Positions 24,822 to 33,308 of a stretch of DNA of 64,000 nucleotides are shown piece by piece; within the stretch, counting starts at the first letter, position 1; each line of letters starts with the position of its first letter. Under the pieces are notes generated by a model. That model searched no databases, was not told the DNA's origin, and saw only the letters and a list, made by a program, of their open reading frames with translations. The stretch is from an uncultured Bacteroidota bacterium (GTDB lineage Bacteria > Bacteroidota > Bacteroidia > Chitinophagales > Chitinophagaceae): positions 1 to 64,000 of the forward strand of contig CAISPO010000065.1 of the NCBI GenBank assembly GCA_903887415.1, read 5' to 3'. Made by a program: the position numbers and the translations under genes.

Positions 24822-26195
24822 ATGGCAAAAATTAAATCAGCTTTCTTCTGCCAGCAGTGTGGCTACGAAACTCCGAAGTGGACTGGCAAGTGTCCGTCAT
24901 GCGGGGCATGGAATTCTTTTGTGGAGGAAGTGGTGCAGCGGGAAGACAAGTCGAAACCGGAAGTAATAAACTGGGACGAGGACAATAAAGAACAACGCAA
25001 GGCGCACAAGCTGGACGAAGTAGTACAAACACACCAGGCCCGTATGCAGGCCCCCGATGGTGAACTGAACCGTGTGCTTGGTGGCGGCATGGTACCCGGC
25101 TCTGTAATACTTATAGCAGGTGATCCAGGTATAGGCAAGAGCACATTGTTCCTGCAACTGGCGCTTCACTGGCGCAGCATTACCACACTCTACGTGTCTG
25201 GTGAAGAAAGCGCACAACAAATAAAACTACGTGCCGACCGCATAGGGGTAAAAAATCCAAACCTGTACTTGCTCACGGCTACCGATACCAACTCCCTCTT
25301 CCAGGAAGTGAAGAAGGTGCGGCCGCAGTTACTCATTATTGATTCTATACAGACCCTTGAATCACCCTATGTAGAATCTGCCGCAGGCAGTGTATCGCAG
25401 GTACGCGAGTGCGCAGCGGAATTGCAGCGGTTTGCAAAAGCCAGCAATATACCCGTCTGCATCATAGGACATATCACCAAGGACGGAGCAATAGCAGGGC
25501 CAAAGGTGCTGGAGCATATGGTGGACACCGTGCTGCAGTTTGAAGGTGACCGCCACTATGCCTACCGCATACTCCGCACACTTAAAAACCGTTTCGGTTC
25601 CACTTCAGAACTCGGGATCTATGAAATGGTGACGCAGGGTATGCGCCCGGTGAGCAATCCATCTGAGATATTATTGTCGCAGCACGATGAGCCGCTGAGC
25701 GGTATAGCTATTGCGGCAACTATGGAAGCATCCCGCCCACTGATGATAGAAGTGCAGGCACTGGTAACCACTGCGGTCTATGGCACCCCCCAGCGCACCG
25801 TAAGCGGACTAGACCTGCGCCGCCTGCAACTGCTGCTAGCCGTGCTGGAAAAACGCGGTGGTTTTCACTTCGGCGCAAAGGATGTATTTGTAAATATTGC
25901 CGGCGGCCTGAAAATAGAAGACCCCTCCATAGAACTGGCGCTGGTGTGCTCCCTCCTCTCCTCATACGAAGACAAGGCCCTCCCCTCCAACATTTGCCTG
26001 GTAGGCGAAATAGGCCTGAGCGGAGAGATACGCGCCGTAAACCGTATAGACCAACGCATAGCCGAAGCCGACAAACTAGGCATGGACGTGATCTTCATCC
26101 CCAAAGCAAACGCCAAAGGCCTGCAGGAGAAAAATTATAAGATCAACATAAAGACCGTGAATAAAGTGGAGGATGTGTATAAGATGCTGTTTTAA
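24822..26195 (+). CDS. radA: DNA repair protein RadA (Sms)
   Basis: RecA-like branch-migration helicase of 457 residues acting in recombinational repair. Order: C4 zinc finger (CQQCGYETPKWTGKCPSCGAW, 10-30), RecA core with Walker A GDPGIGKST, the KNRFG motif (KNRFGSTSELGIYEM), and a Lon-protease-like C-terminus (KDVFVNIAGGLKIEDPS ... LPSNICLVGEIGLSGEIR). The ATG at 24822 lies seven bases after the -7-like box of the last tandem unit, giving a nearly leaderless mRNA. Confidence 0.97.
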   Translation: MAKIKSAFFCQQCGYETPKWTGKCPSCGAWNSFVEEVVQREDKSKPEVINWDEDNKEQRKAHKLDEVVQTHQARMQAPDGELNRVLGGGMVPGSVILIAGDPGIGKSTLFLQLALHWRSITTLYVSGEESAQQIKLRADRIGVKNPNLYLLTATDTNSLFQEVKKVRPQLLIIDSIQTLESPYVESAAGSVSQVRECAAELQRFAKASNIPVCIIGHITKDGAIAGPKVLEHMVDTVLQFEGDRHYAYRILRTLKNRFGSTSELGIYEMVTQGMRPVSNPSEILLSQHDEPLSGIAIAATMEASRPLMIEVQALVTTAVYGTPQRTVSGLDLRRLQLLLAVLEKRGGFHFGAKDVFVNIAGGLKIEDPSIELALVCSLLSSYEDKALPSNICLVGEIGLSGEIRAVNRIDQRIAEADKLGMDVIFIPKANAKGLQEKNYKINIKTVNKVEDVYKMLF

Positions 26196-26206
26196 ACAAA
26201 TAACCT

Positions 26207-26826
26207 ATGACCACAAAAGAGCTTTATGAATTAATCGGATCGCAAAAAGATAAAAGGAAAGACGATTTATTTTAAAAAAAGTTGAGGAGAATATGGCTGT
26301 CATTGATCACGACATAGTCTATAATAATGACGAAACATACCTTTTTACAACAATGATCATTTCTGTATATGCAGAAATATTGTTTAATAAAGATAGATAT
26401 ACAAAGGCTTTACCATTCTTAGATAAAGCAATTTCCCTTTAGGTAAATAATTCCGGATTTGAAGATATTAACTTATCAAGTGATTGGTACATAGCCCTTG
26501 TTTTCCATAGAGGCATTGCTAATTCCCGAAAGTTTAATATTGGCAAAGCAAAAGAAGATTTTACCTGGCTTACGGAATATGACCCTGCAAATGAAAAGTA
26601 TAGAATGTGGTTAATGAGCCTTAAAAATCGGCAACTTGATTTATTAGGAAATGTGCTGGCTTTTATTTTAATAGCAGCAATATGCGCTGACATTTTTTTA
26701 TCCAGAGAGCAGCATTCAATAAAGAATACTATTCATTTCGCTGTTATTTATCCATGCTATTTCATTTTTTTAATCACAATGATTCTCGTTGCTATAAGAA
26801 AAAGAAAAATGAAAAAAATGAGATGA
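26207..26826 (+). pseudogene. Decayed gene for a small membrane protein of unknown function
   Basis: An ATG at 26207 opens MTTKELYELIGSQKDKRKDDLF and stops at 26273. With one base shift in the T4A7 run near 26270-26280 the text continues (KKVEENMAVIDHDIVYNNDE, RYTKALPFLDKAISL), meets a stop at 26440-26442, and then goes on in the same frame (NNSGFEDINLSSDWYIALVF ... WLMSLKNRQLDLLGN) to two hydrophobic helices and a basic end at 26826. One frameshift and one nonsense codon in about 205 codons suggest decay. The middle resembles a TPR-like pair; the family was not recognised. Confidence 0.6.
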
Positions 26827-27017
26827 TTTCCGTCCCAGCCAAGCCTCCCCCTTTTGCTGAAACTGACGGCAATCAAGGCAAAGAAGCTAAAGTCAGTTAA
26901 TCAGCCCACATCAATGATTTCACCAGCCTAGCAATACTCTTTTTAGGTGCAGTATTTATTTTGCTCTTTTCCTTGCCGCCGCTGCCTCATCGCAGATGCC
27001 AGGCATCTATATAAGGA

Positions 27018-27045
27018 TGTCCCGATAACTATTAGCTATCGGGAC
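27018..27045. repeat. Hairpin GTCCCGATA/TATCGGGAC
   Basis: Stem of about 12-13 bp with one mismatch and an ATT loop, 40 bases downstream of the stop of the minus-strand gene at 27085. No T-run follows. Its arms share CCCGATA with the repeats at 24252, 24509 and 49760. Confidence 0.5.
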
Positions 27046-27084
27046 ACGTTGATATTTGAACTTTATCTTTTGGAATTTCCTAGC

Positions 27085-27546
27085 TTATTTCTTTTTCTTC
27101 GGCGTCTCTTTAACTATTGGCTTTGGCTCAATAGAGAGGTATGAAAATATAGTGTCTGTTGTAGGCCGCTCTGCCTTGAAGAAGCTGATCTCTGTGATTG
27201 TTTCTCTTACTATTGGCACACCGGTTATGGTAACCGCAGTAGTTGGGTAGGGGTAAACTATCTTCAGGGTGTACATCCCGGGCAGTATATTATTGGTCTC
27301 GTAGTAGCCGGAAGAGTCGGTAAATCCGGAAGCGCCGATCGTGGAATCAGGCAAATAGATAAAGGCTTGTACGCCGCGAATTGGGTGCTTGTGGACATCT
27401 GTGAAATACCCGCCTATAGCGCTTTTATGCACGCCATGGGGTTTTTGCGGTATCACCGAAATATTGGGGTGCGATTCTTTCTTTTTTTGTGCAGATGCTG
27501 TGCCAAAAATAAAGAGGCAAATTGCCAACGTTGCGATTCGTGTCAT
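27085..27546 (-). CDS. Secreted protein with a carboxypeptidase-regulatory-like domain
   Basis: Protein of 153 residues with a signal peptide ending TASAQ (about residue 20). Residues 40-125 form a CarboxypepD_reg/CNA-B type beta-sandwich: GGYFTDVHKHPIRGVQAFIY, ASGFTDSSGYYETNNILPGM, YTLKIVYPY. The C-terminus is basic (KETPKKKK). Such domains usually occur at the front of larger proteins; here it stands alone. TACTTTTA at 27570-27577 (minus) may be its -7 box. Confidence 0.75.
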   Translation of the reverse strand: MTRIATLAICLFIFGTASAQKKKESHPNISVIPQKPHGVHKSAIGGYFTDVHKHPIRGVQAFIYLPDSTIGASGFTDSSGYYETNNILPGMYTLKIVYPYPTTAVTITGVPIVRETITEISFFKAERPTTDTIFSYLSIEPKPIVKETPKKKK

Positions 27547-27711
27547 GTTATTAGTTTCTGGTTTGGCCTTTAAAAGTAAACAATATTCTAAAATTCTAAT
27601 AAAATCATGGTTAAGGTTTTATAGCCTGCTTGTAAAGGCGTAATTTTGCTGTTTCTTTATTACCAGATAAGTTAATAAGATAGATCTGAAATCCGCATTG
27701 CTCATCTTGCA

Positions 27712-27746
27712 CTTTTTAGTTTTGACTTTTGACTTTTGACTTTGAT
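27712..27746 (+). repeat. TTTTGAC tandem repeat in the korB leader
   Basis: The words TTTTGAC, TTTTGAC and TTTTGACTTT follow each other immediately before the korB ATG. Related text is seen (as reverse complement) before nuoG (15135-15175), nuoM (8892-8935) and nuoN (7378-7410). Confidence 0.6.
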
Positions 27747-27750
27747 TAAC

Positions 27751-28785
27751 ATGAGTGATATTGCAATAACAAAGACGCCGCTTACGGCAAAGGATTTCGC
27801 CACGGACCAGGAAGTGCGCTGGTGCCCCGGCTGCGGCGACTATTCTATTTTGAAGCAGGTGCAGACGATACTGCCGCAAACAGGCATACCCCGCGAGGAT
27901 ATAGTGATCATTTCCGGGATAGGCTGTAGTTCACGTTTTCCTTACTATATGAATACCTATGGCATGCACTCCATACACGGACGTGCCACAGCCATAGCAA
28001 GCGGCCTGAAGGCTACCCGCCCGGAGCTGAGCGTATGGATAGTGACCGGCGACGGAGACGGGCTGAGCATAGGCGGCAATCACACCATTCACCTCCTGCG
28101 CAGGAATTTTGATGTGAACATATTGCTGTTCAATAACCAGATATACGGGCTTACCAAGGGCCAATACTCACCTACATCAGAAGTAAACAAGATCACCAAG
28201 AGTACGCCAATGGGAAGTATAGACCATCCATTCAACCCGCTGGCGCTGGCACTGGGCGCAGATGCCTCATTCATAGCCCGCAGCATGGACCGCGACCCAA
28301 AACACCTGCAGGCAATGCTGCTGCGTGCGAACGGCCACCACGGCTCCTCATTCCTGGAGATCTACCAGAATTGCAACATTTTTAATGACGGCGCTTTCGA
28401 GATATTTACCGAGAAAAGCTCCAGGGCAGCGGAAACGCTGATGCTGGAACATGGTCAGCCGCTTATTTACGGCGCTGCTAAAGACAAAGGTGTGCGCCTG
28501 AACGGACACCTGCCGGAACTGGTGGACCTGGGCGCTGAATACAGCACCAGCGATCTATGGATACACGATGAACACGATTTTTACAAGGCGCAGATACTCA
28601 CCCGTTTCTTTGATGACCCGTCTGTGCCTGGCCATGCGCCAAGGCCGTTCGGGGTATTTTATGCTGCTGAGCGCCCGACCTACGAAGATGAAATGAGGCT
28701 GCAAATAGAGGAAGTAATTGCCGCCAGGGGAAAGGGCAACCTGGATAAATTGCTGGAAGGGAAGGAGACGTGGACGATAGAATAG
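27751..28785 (+). CDS. korB: 2-oxoacid:ferredoxin oxidoreductase, beta subunit
   Basis: Thiamine-diphosphate subunit of a 2-oxoacid (probably 2-oxoglutarate) ferredoxin oxidoreductase, 344 residues from the ATG. RWCPGCGDYSIL and the TPP/Mg motif GDGDGLSIGGNH ... LFNNQIYGLTKGQ are clear; GIGCSSRFPYYM and HGRATAIASGLK are also conserved. The alpha subunit gene, normally adjacent, is absent on both sides, so it must lie elsewhere. TAATTTTG at 27641-27648 is a plausible promoter box; the ~100-base leader holds a TTTTGAC tandem repeat. Confidence 0.92.
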   Translation: MSDIAITKTPLTAKDFATDQEVRWCPGCGDYSILKQVQTILPQTGIPREDIVIISGIGCSSRFPYYMNTYGMHSIHGRATAIASGLKATRPELSVWIVTGDGDGLSIGGNHTIHLLRRNFDVNILLFNNQIYGLTKGQYSPTSEVNKITKSTPMGSIDHPFNPLALALGADASFIARSMDRDPKHLQAMLLRANGHHGSSFLEIYQNCNIFNDGAFEIFTEKSSRAAETLMLEHGQPLIYGAAKDKGVRLNGHLPELVDLGAEYSTSDLWIHDEHDFYKAQILTRFFDDPSVPGHAPRPFGVFYAAERPTYEDEMRLQIEEVIAARGKGNLDKLLEGKETWTIE

Positions 28786-28790
28786 GTTTG

Positions 28791-28943
28791 AACCTTGATT
28801 TGCCTGATTAATGGATTATTAGGATGCAGGTTAAATAGTTATTTTTGCGAAAGCATAACTCCAGGAATCAGGGAAATCTTTTAATTAGGAAAATCAAGGT
28901 TTCAGACAATCAGGGAAATCTTTTAATCAGGCAAATCAAGGTT
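28791..28943. repeat. GATT-periodic repeats forming a perfect 20-bp inverted repeat
   Basis: AACCTTGATTTGCCTGATTA at 28791-28810 is repeated as its exact reverse complement at 28924-28943. A third copy lies inverted at 28861-28902. Each copy carries GATT every 8-9 bases. The inverted pair encloses the -7 box (28840-28847) of the flippase gene that follows; the two inverted copies lie in its leader. A fourth copy is at 54386-54421. Confidence 0.75.
28840..28847 (+). promoter_or_regulatory. -7 box of the flippase gene
   Basis: TATTTTTG fits TAnnTTTG. A leader of about 98 bases would precede the GTG at 28949, almost all of it repeat sequence. Confidence 0.45.
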
Positions 28944-28948
28944 CGGAA

Positions 28949-30451
28949 GTGTCTATAAAAAAACTCGCAGGGCAAACAGCATGGTATGGCATCAGCTCTA
29001 TTGCTGCGCGGTTTATTAATTATCTGCTCACCCCATACCTTACTTATAAACTCTCTGAGGCTACTTACGGCGAGCAAAGCATAGTCTATGCCGCTATTCC
29101 ATTCCTGAATGTCGTCTTCACTTATGGCATGGAGACGGCCTATTTTCGTTTTGGCAATAAGGATGGTGCTGATGAGGAAAAAGTATTCAGCACTGCAAGT
29201 TTTTCTCTCATTGCATCAACCGTATTTCTTACCGGGCTTTTATTGGTGCTGCGGCAGCCTGTAGCCACATTACTGAGCCTAAGTACCCATCCCGAATTCA
29301 TTACCTGGGCAGCATGTGTGATCGCGCTTGATACACTCACAACACTGCCATTTGCCAAATTGCGGTTTGAAGGCAGGCCCCGGAAGTATGCATTTATCAG
29401 GGTGGTGAGCATCTTTATCAACGTAGGGATGGTCTATTTTTTCTATAGTAAGCTGCCCGGCCTTGCTACTGCCAACCCCACTTCTGTTTTTGCGAAATGG
29501 TACGACCCCAATATTGGTGCGGGCTACTATATCATCGCTGGTATTATTTCGTCTGGTTTCACATTCCTGATGTTGCTGCCGGAGTTTTTATCTATCCGCC
29601 TCATATGGAGCCACGACCTGTGGGTGGAAATGATGATCTACTCATTGCCATTGATGGTGGCCGGCTTTGGCGGTATGATCAATGAAACCTTCGACCGTAT
29701 AATGTTGGGCTGGTGGGCTCCTGTAGCTACGCAAAAGGAGAAACTACAGCAGGTAGGTATCTACGCGGCATGTTATAAGCTGTCTATACTGATAACCCTG
29801 TTCATCCAGGCATTCCGCATGGGTGCCGAGCCGTTTTTCTTCCAGCAATCAAAGGGGGAAAATGCACCAAAAACCTATGCCCGTGTAATGAAATTTTTCG
29901 TGATCACCATTTGTGTTATGTTTCTTGTAGTGACTTTATACATCGATGTGTGGAAGCAGCTTATCCGCAACCGGCACATGTGGGAGGGCTTGAAAGTGGT
30001 GCCGATACTGCTTGTGGCCAATATGTCACTGGGGGTTTATTACAACCTTTCCATCTGGTACAAGCTGTCGCACAATACCCGTGCTGGCGCCACTATTACT
30101 ATTATAGGTGCAGTTATCACGCTGGTCATTAACTACCTTTTTATCCCGCACTACGGCTATATGGCCTGTGCGTGGGCAACACTTATCTGTTATGCCAGTA
30201 TGATGGTGATCTCCTACATATGGGGGCAGAAAGTTTATAAAGTGCCCTATGCAACGAAAAAGCTGCTTGGCTATTTTTCAGTGATGCTCCTGTTTTACTA
30301 TGTGAATATGGTTGTTTGCTGGTTTTTGCCTGGGCTATGGCTACACATATGCTCCGGTACTGTGTTTCTGTTATTGTATCTCCGGTTTGTGTACGGGATT
30401 GAGAAAAATGAGCTACGAGGTTTACCGGTGGTAGGGAAGTACATAAGATAG
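28949..30451 (+). CDS. Wzx-like polysaccharide flippase (MOP superfamily)
   Basis: Inner-membrane protein of 500 residues with 12-14 helices. The N-terminus KKLAGQTAWYGISSIAARFINYLLTPYLT is typical of the Wzx/RfbX branch of MOP exporters, which flip lipid-linked sugars. The start is GTG at 28949; no ATG is close in frame. No glycosyltransferases are nearby, so the substrate is unknown. A second, distant member lies at 60606. Confidence 0.85.
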   Translation: MSIKKLAGQTAWYGISSIAARFINYLLTPYLTYKLSEATYGEQSIVYAAIPFLNVVFTYGMETAYFRFGNKDGADEEKVFSTASFSLIASTVFLTGLLLVLRQPVATLLSLSTHPEFITWAACVIALDTLTTLPFAKLRFEGRPRKYAFIRVVSIFINVGMVYFFYSKLPGLATANPTSVFAKWYDPNIGAGYYIIAGIISSGFTFLMLLPEFLSIRLIWSHDLWVEMMIYSLPLMVAGFGGMINETFDRIMLGWWAPVATQKEKLQQVGIYAACYKLSILITLFIQAFRMGAEPFFFQQSKGENAPKTYARVMKFFVITICVMFLVVTLYIDVWKQLIRNRHMWEGLKVVPILLVANMSLGVYYNLSIWYKLSHNTRAGATITIIGAVITLVINYLFIPHYGYMACAWATLICYASMMVISYIWGQKVYKVPYATKKLLGYFSVMLLFYYVNMVVCWFLPGLWLHICSGTVFLLLYLRFVYGIEKNELRGLPVVGKYIR

Positions 30452-30463
30452 GGTCTTGCTAAA

Positions 30464-31507
30464 TCAAGTTCTCCTCACCACATACAAATTCACCACCAGC
30501 GACATCAGCAGGAACATAGCTACAAGCTGATGCAGCTCTGCCAGTATCTCAAACGTACCAAACTTTCCAGGAACGATCATTGGTGCACAAAGAACCGTAG
30601 CGATACCTAACGTAACCTGCAATCCAACCAATAAAAACGGCCACCATCTTGTAGTTTTGAGCATGCTGGCCGGGTATTTTGCTGCGCTGCGGGTAGCTGA
30701 AAGAAACCAGAAGATCGATAGTGTGAGTAAAACATACGCTATCCCCCTGTGCATAAAATGCACGGCTATCTTATCGTGTGTGAAACTGCGCCCTATCAGG
30801 CCATCCGGCCACCACATACCATTGATAGTGGGCCAGGTAGCAGCCGCCATTGCGGCCTTCAGGCCAGCCATAAAGGCTCCGTAAGTGAGTTGTACAAATA
30901 GCAGCAATATAATAACGGTGGTAAAAGTGTTCAGTTTTTTATCGGTGGTTCTTTTTTCCGGTGGTATCAGCAGGATCAATGCAAACCAGAGTGTATAACA
31001 CGCCAGTATCATTGCAGATACAAAATGGGCTGCCAGCTTAATATGGTCCACATACAAGTGGCTGTCGTTGAGGCCGCTGGCCACCATGATCCAGCCTATA
31101 AGCCCCTGCAGGCCGCCCAGCAGAAACAGGATAATGAATGGCCGCACCATTGAGGCCTCAAAGTATTTTTTCACCAAAAAGTAAACGAACCCTGCAACAA
31201 ATACAATACCTAACAAACGTGCCCAAAACCTGTGCAGCCACTCCCAGAAAAAAATAGATTTAAAATCTTCCAGGGTATAGCCACTGTTCATATACTTGAA
31301 TTGGCATATTTGTTTATAGCCATCAAACGCATCATTCCATTGTTTTGCATTCAGTGGCGGCAATATCCCAAACAGTGGGTTCCACTTAGTAATTGATAGG
31401 CCGGAGCCGGTGAGCCTTGTCACCCCGCCCAGTAACGTCTGGATAATGATCATTACGACACCTGCCAATAACCAATATGCTACAGCATGGCGCTTCTTTT
31501 TGTCCAC
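30464..31507 (-). CDS. ctaA: Heme A synthase (COX15/CtaA family)
   Basis: Inner-membrane enzyme of 347 residues that oxidises heme O to heme A for cytochrome oxidase. Eight helices; heme-ligand histidines are seen in EWLHRFWAR, IKLAAHFVSA, VHFMHRGIAY and LAELHQLVA. GGVTRLTGSGLSITKWNPL is the family signature. The start is GTG at 31507, 18 bases after a good promoter. It converges with the flippase gene. Confidence 0.93.
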   Translation of the reverse strand: MDKKKRHAVAYWLLAGVVMIIIQTLLGGVTRLTGSGLSITKWNPLFGILPPLNAKQWNDAFDGYKQICQFKYMNSGYTLEDFKSIFFWEWLHRFWARLLGIVFVAGFVYFLVKKYFEASMVRPFIILFLLGGLQGLIGWIMVASGLNDSHLYVDHIKLAAHFVSAMILACYTLWFALILLIPPEKRTTDKKLNTFTTVIILLLFVQLTYGAFMAGLKAAMAAATWPTINGMWWPDGLIGRSFTHDKIAVHFMHRGIAYVLLTLSIFWFLSATRSAAKYPASMLKTTRWWPFLLVGLQVTLGIATVLCAPMIVPGKFGTFEILAELHQLVAMFLLMSLVVNLYVVRRT

Positions 31508-31525
31508 TAAAAGGAATATTTACTA

Positions 31526-31558
31526 CAAAAGTAGTTTATCTATACCATCACGACCAAA
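31526..31558 (-). promoter_or_regulatory. Promoter of ctaA
   Basis: Minus strand TTTG (31558-31555), 21 bases, TACTTTTG (31533-31526). Spacing is slightly long but both boxes match. Confidence 0.55.
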
Positions 31559-31728
31559 GCAACGGTACAAAATTAATTAGTTGTTATTCTCATTCTACAC
31601 ATTTTTAATAATAAAATATATAAAACGAATTGGGTAATTGTTAGAAATAAAGTGGGGAATATTTTCCTCAGCAATTCCCCACATTTTGTGGTGATTATAC
31701 ATTTTGTGTGGGTGAATAATTTTTTCAT

Positions 31729-31922
31729 TATCTTTGTAAAAAAATAATTAAAAGTAGTGTACTCGTTGCTAATAGCTGATAATCAATATTTTGCCTATAA
31801 AATATACTATGGAACATCACCTGAAATGGAATATTTTTATGCTAATGCATAAAAATGGTCTGATTATTGATTTATCAACGCCAACAAGAGATGCCTGGTA
31901 TTTCATGCAGGTTCATTATTAA
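31729..31922 (+). promoter_or_regulatory. Promoter and long leader of the HU-like gene, with hairpin
   Basis: The 435 bases between ctaA and the HU-like gene hold TATCTTTG at 31729-31736 with a TTTG 22 bases upstream (31703-31706). The resulting leader is about 200 bases, unusual in this window. It contains a perfect 10-bp hairpin (ATTTTTATGC-TAAT-GCATAAAAAT, 31833-31856) and a 37-codon open frame (31809-31922). The part 31534-31700 is AT-rich and shows nothing else. Confidence 0.45.
31809..31922 (+). CDS. Possible 37-residue leader peptide upstream of the HU-like gene
   Basis: ATG at 31809, stop TAA at 31920-31922, 20 bases before the HU-like ATG. The peptide begins MEHHLKWNIFMLMHKNG and ends MQVHY. 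It spans the hairpin at 31833-31856. No family recognised; it could be a chance frame. Confidence 0.2.
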   Translation: MEHHLKWNIFMLMHKNGLIIDLSTPTRDAWYFMQVHY

Positions 31923-31942
31923 TAAACCAATATATAGTAGAC

Positions 31943-32269
31943 ATGAGAAAAGCAGATGTGGTAGGCAGCATTGCCGAAAAGACGGGAATACCAAAGGTAG
32001 ATATCCTTGTTGCGCTCGAGACATTCTTCAAAGAGGTCAGGACATCATTGGTTGAAGGTGAGCCCGTGTACGTGCGTGGGTTCGGCAGTTTTATTCTTAA
32101 GAAACGCGCTGCAAAAATCGGCCGTAACATTAAGAAAAATGTAGCGGTAGAAATACCTGAGCATTTTATTCCAGCTTTCAAACCAGCAAAAGAATTTGTA
32201 CAGGCAGTAAAGGAGTCAAAGCATGAACTTGCTGAACATACCGATGCTGATCTCGTGGAACACGCTTAA
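31943..32269 (+). CDS. HU/IHF-family DNA-binding protein
   Basis: Nucleoid protein of 108 residues. The fold signature is complete: MRKADVVGSIAEKTGIPK, then VEGEPVYVRGFGSFILKKRAAKIGRNIKKN, the arm that bends DNA, and FKPAKEFVQAV. It is longer than a 90-residue HU, with an acidic tail (SKHELAEHTDADLVEHA). Whether it works as HU or IHF cannot be told. Confidence 0.93.
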   Translation: MRKADVVGSIAEKTGIPKVDILVALETFFKEVRTSLVEGEPVYVRGFGSFILKKRAAKIGRNIKKNVAVEIPEHFIPAFKPAKEFVQAVKESKHELAEHTDADLVEHA

Positions 32270-32323
32270 TTAAATGAAGGCAAGTACGATTTCGCTACCT
32301 TTGCACTGAAAAATTAAAATTCC

Positions 32324-33184
32324 TTGCGGGCAGCACATTATATCACACTTGCAGTAGCAATAACATTGATCGCTCTTTTATACTGGGGAGGTAATACGGT
32401 TCCTCCGGCCAAGAAGCAGGGTGCAGCAATGCAACCCACAGCCGGAGCGATGACCCAGGGCCCTAACACCATGAAGCCCGCCTCTTTCGACTCTATAGTA
32501 ACCGCATCGCGCAGGCAGCTCCCGAAAACAGTTGCTGATACGGTACTGACCATCGAAAATGAACTTACAGCCATGCACGATTCGTCGCGCATGGCTTCTG
32601 TTTTTATACGCCTTTCCAGGGTATGGGAGCGCAGCGGTGTAAATACAGTTGCGGCTTATTATATCGCAAAAGCAGCTAAATTGGAAAATTCCGAAAAAAA
32701 GCTGACCTTTGCAGGCCGAAACTTTTTGCAGCTCATGGAAAACGGGGGTTCACCGTCAGTTTTAGCATGGGAAGCACAAGAAGCAGTGAGTTGCCTGGAG
32801 CAATCTTTAAAGATAGCACCGGATAATGAAGATACAAAGCTGGGGCTGGCTACTGGTTATATAGAAGGTACCGGCGAGCCGATGAGAGGGGTGCAGATAT
32901 TGCTTGGCATTACCCGGGAAAAGCCGGACGATATACCAGCCAACCTGCTTTTAGGAAGAATGTCGATACAGTCGGGGCAGTTTGATAAAGCGGTAGGACG
33001 ATTTGAGACAATATTAAAGCAGGAGCCGGAAAATAAAGAAGCGCTTTACTACCTGGCAACCGCATACGAAGGAAAAGGAGATAAGAAAAAGGCAATAGAA
33101 CTGCTGGAGCGGTTGAAGCAACTGGTGGCAGATAATAAGGATTTCAGCAAAGAAATTGACCAACATATAAATTCATTAAAGTAA
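32324..33184 (+). CDS. Membrane-anchored TPR protein
   Basis: Protein of 286 residues, with an N-terminal membrane anchor (YITLAVAITLIALLYWGG), a Pro/Gln/Thr-rich linker (to ~55) and helical TPR-like repeats (about 150-285) including KAVGRFETILKQEPENKEAL and YYLATAYEGKGDKKKAIELLE. The start is TTG at 32324: a perfect -7 box TACCTTTG (32296-32303) ends 20 bases before it and no ATG lies near. It heads a tight cluster with the COX24-like gene. Confidence 0.8.
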   Translation: MRAAHYITLAVAITLIALLYWGGNTVPPAKKQGAAMQPTAGAMTQGPNTMKPASFDSIVTASRRQLPKTVADTVLTIENELTAMHDSSRMASVFIRLSRVWERSGVNTVAAYYIAKAAKLENSEKKLTFAGRNFLQLMENGGSPSVLAWEAQEAVSCLEQSLKIAPDNEDTKLGLATGYIEGTGEPMRGVQILLGITREKPDDIPANLLLGRMSIQSGQFDKAVGRFETILKQEPENKEALYYLATAYEGKGDKKKAIELLERLKQLVADNKDFSKEIDQHINSLK

Positions 33185-33205
33185 CTTTTTAAAAAATTAC
33201 AGATT

Positions 33206-33298
33206 ATGCCTTGCGGTAAAAAAAGAAAACGTCATAAGATAGCCACTCACAAACGTAAAAAACGTTTGAGAAAGAACCGTCATAAGAAGAACAAGTAG
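33206..33298 (+). CDS. 30-residue basic AURKAIP1/COX24-like protein
   Basis: MPCGKKRKRHKIATHKRKKR and the rest give a 30-residue, Lys/Arg/His-rich peptide matching the AURKAIP1/COX24 C-terminal domain family (mitochondrial mS38 relatives), found as tiny stand-alone proteins in Bacteroidota and presumed ribosome-associated. It starts 21 bases after the TPR gene and precedes rng. Confidence 0.82.
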   Translation: MPCGKKRKRHKIATHKRKKRLRKNRHKKNK

Positions 33299-33308
33299 GC
33301 TTTCACCA

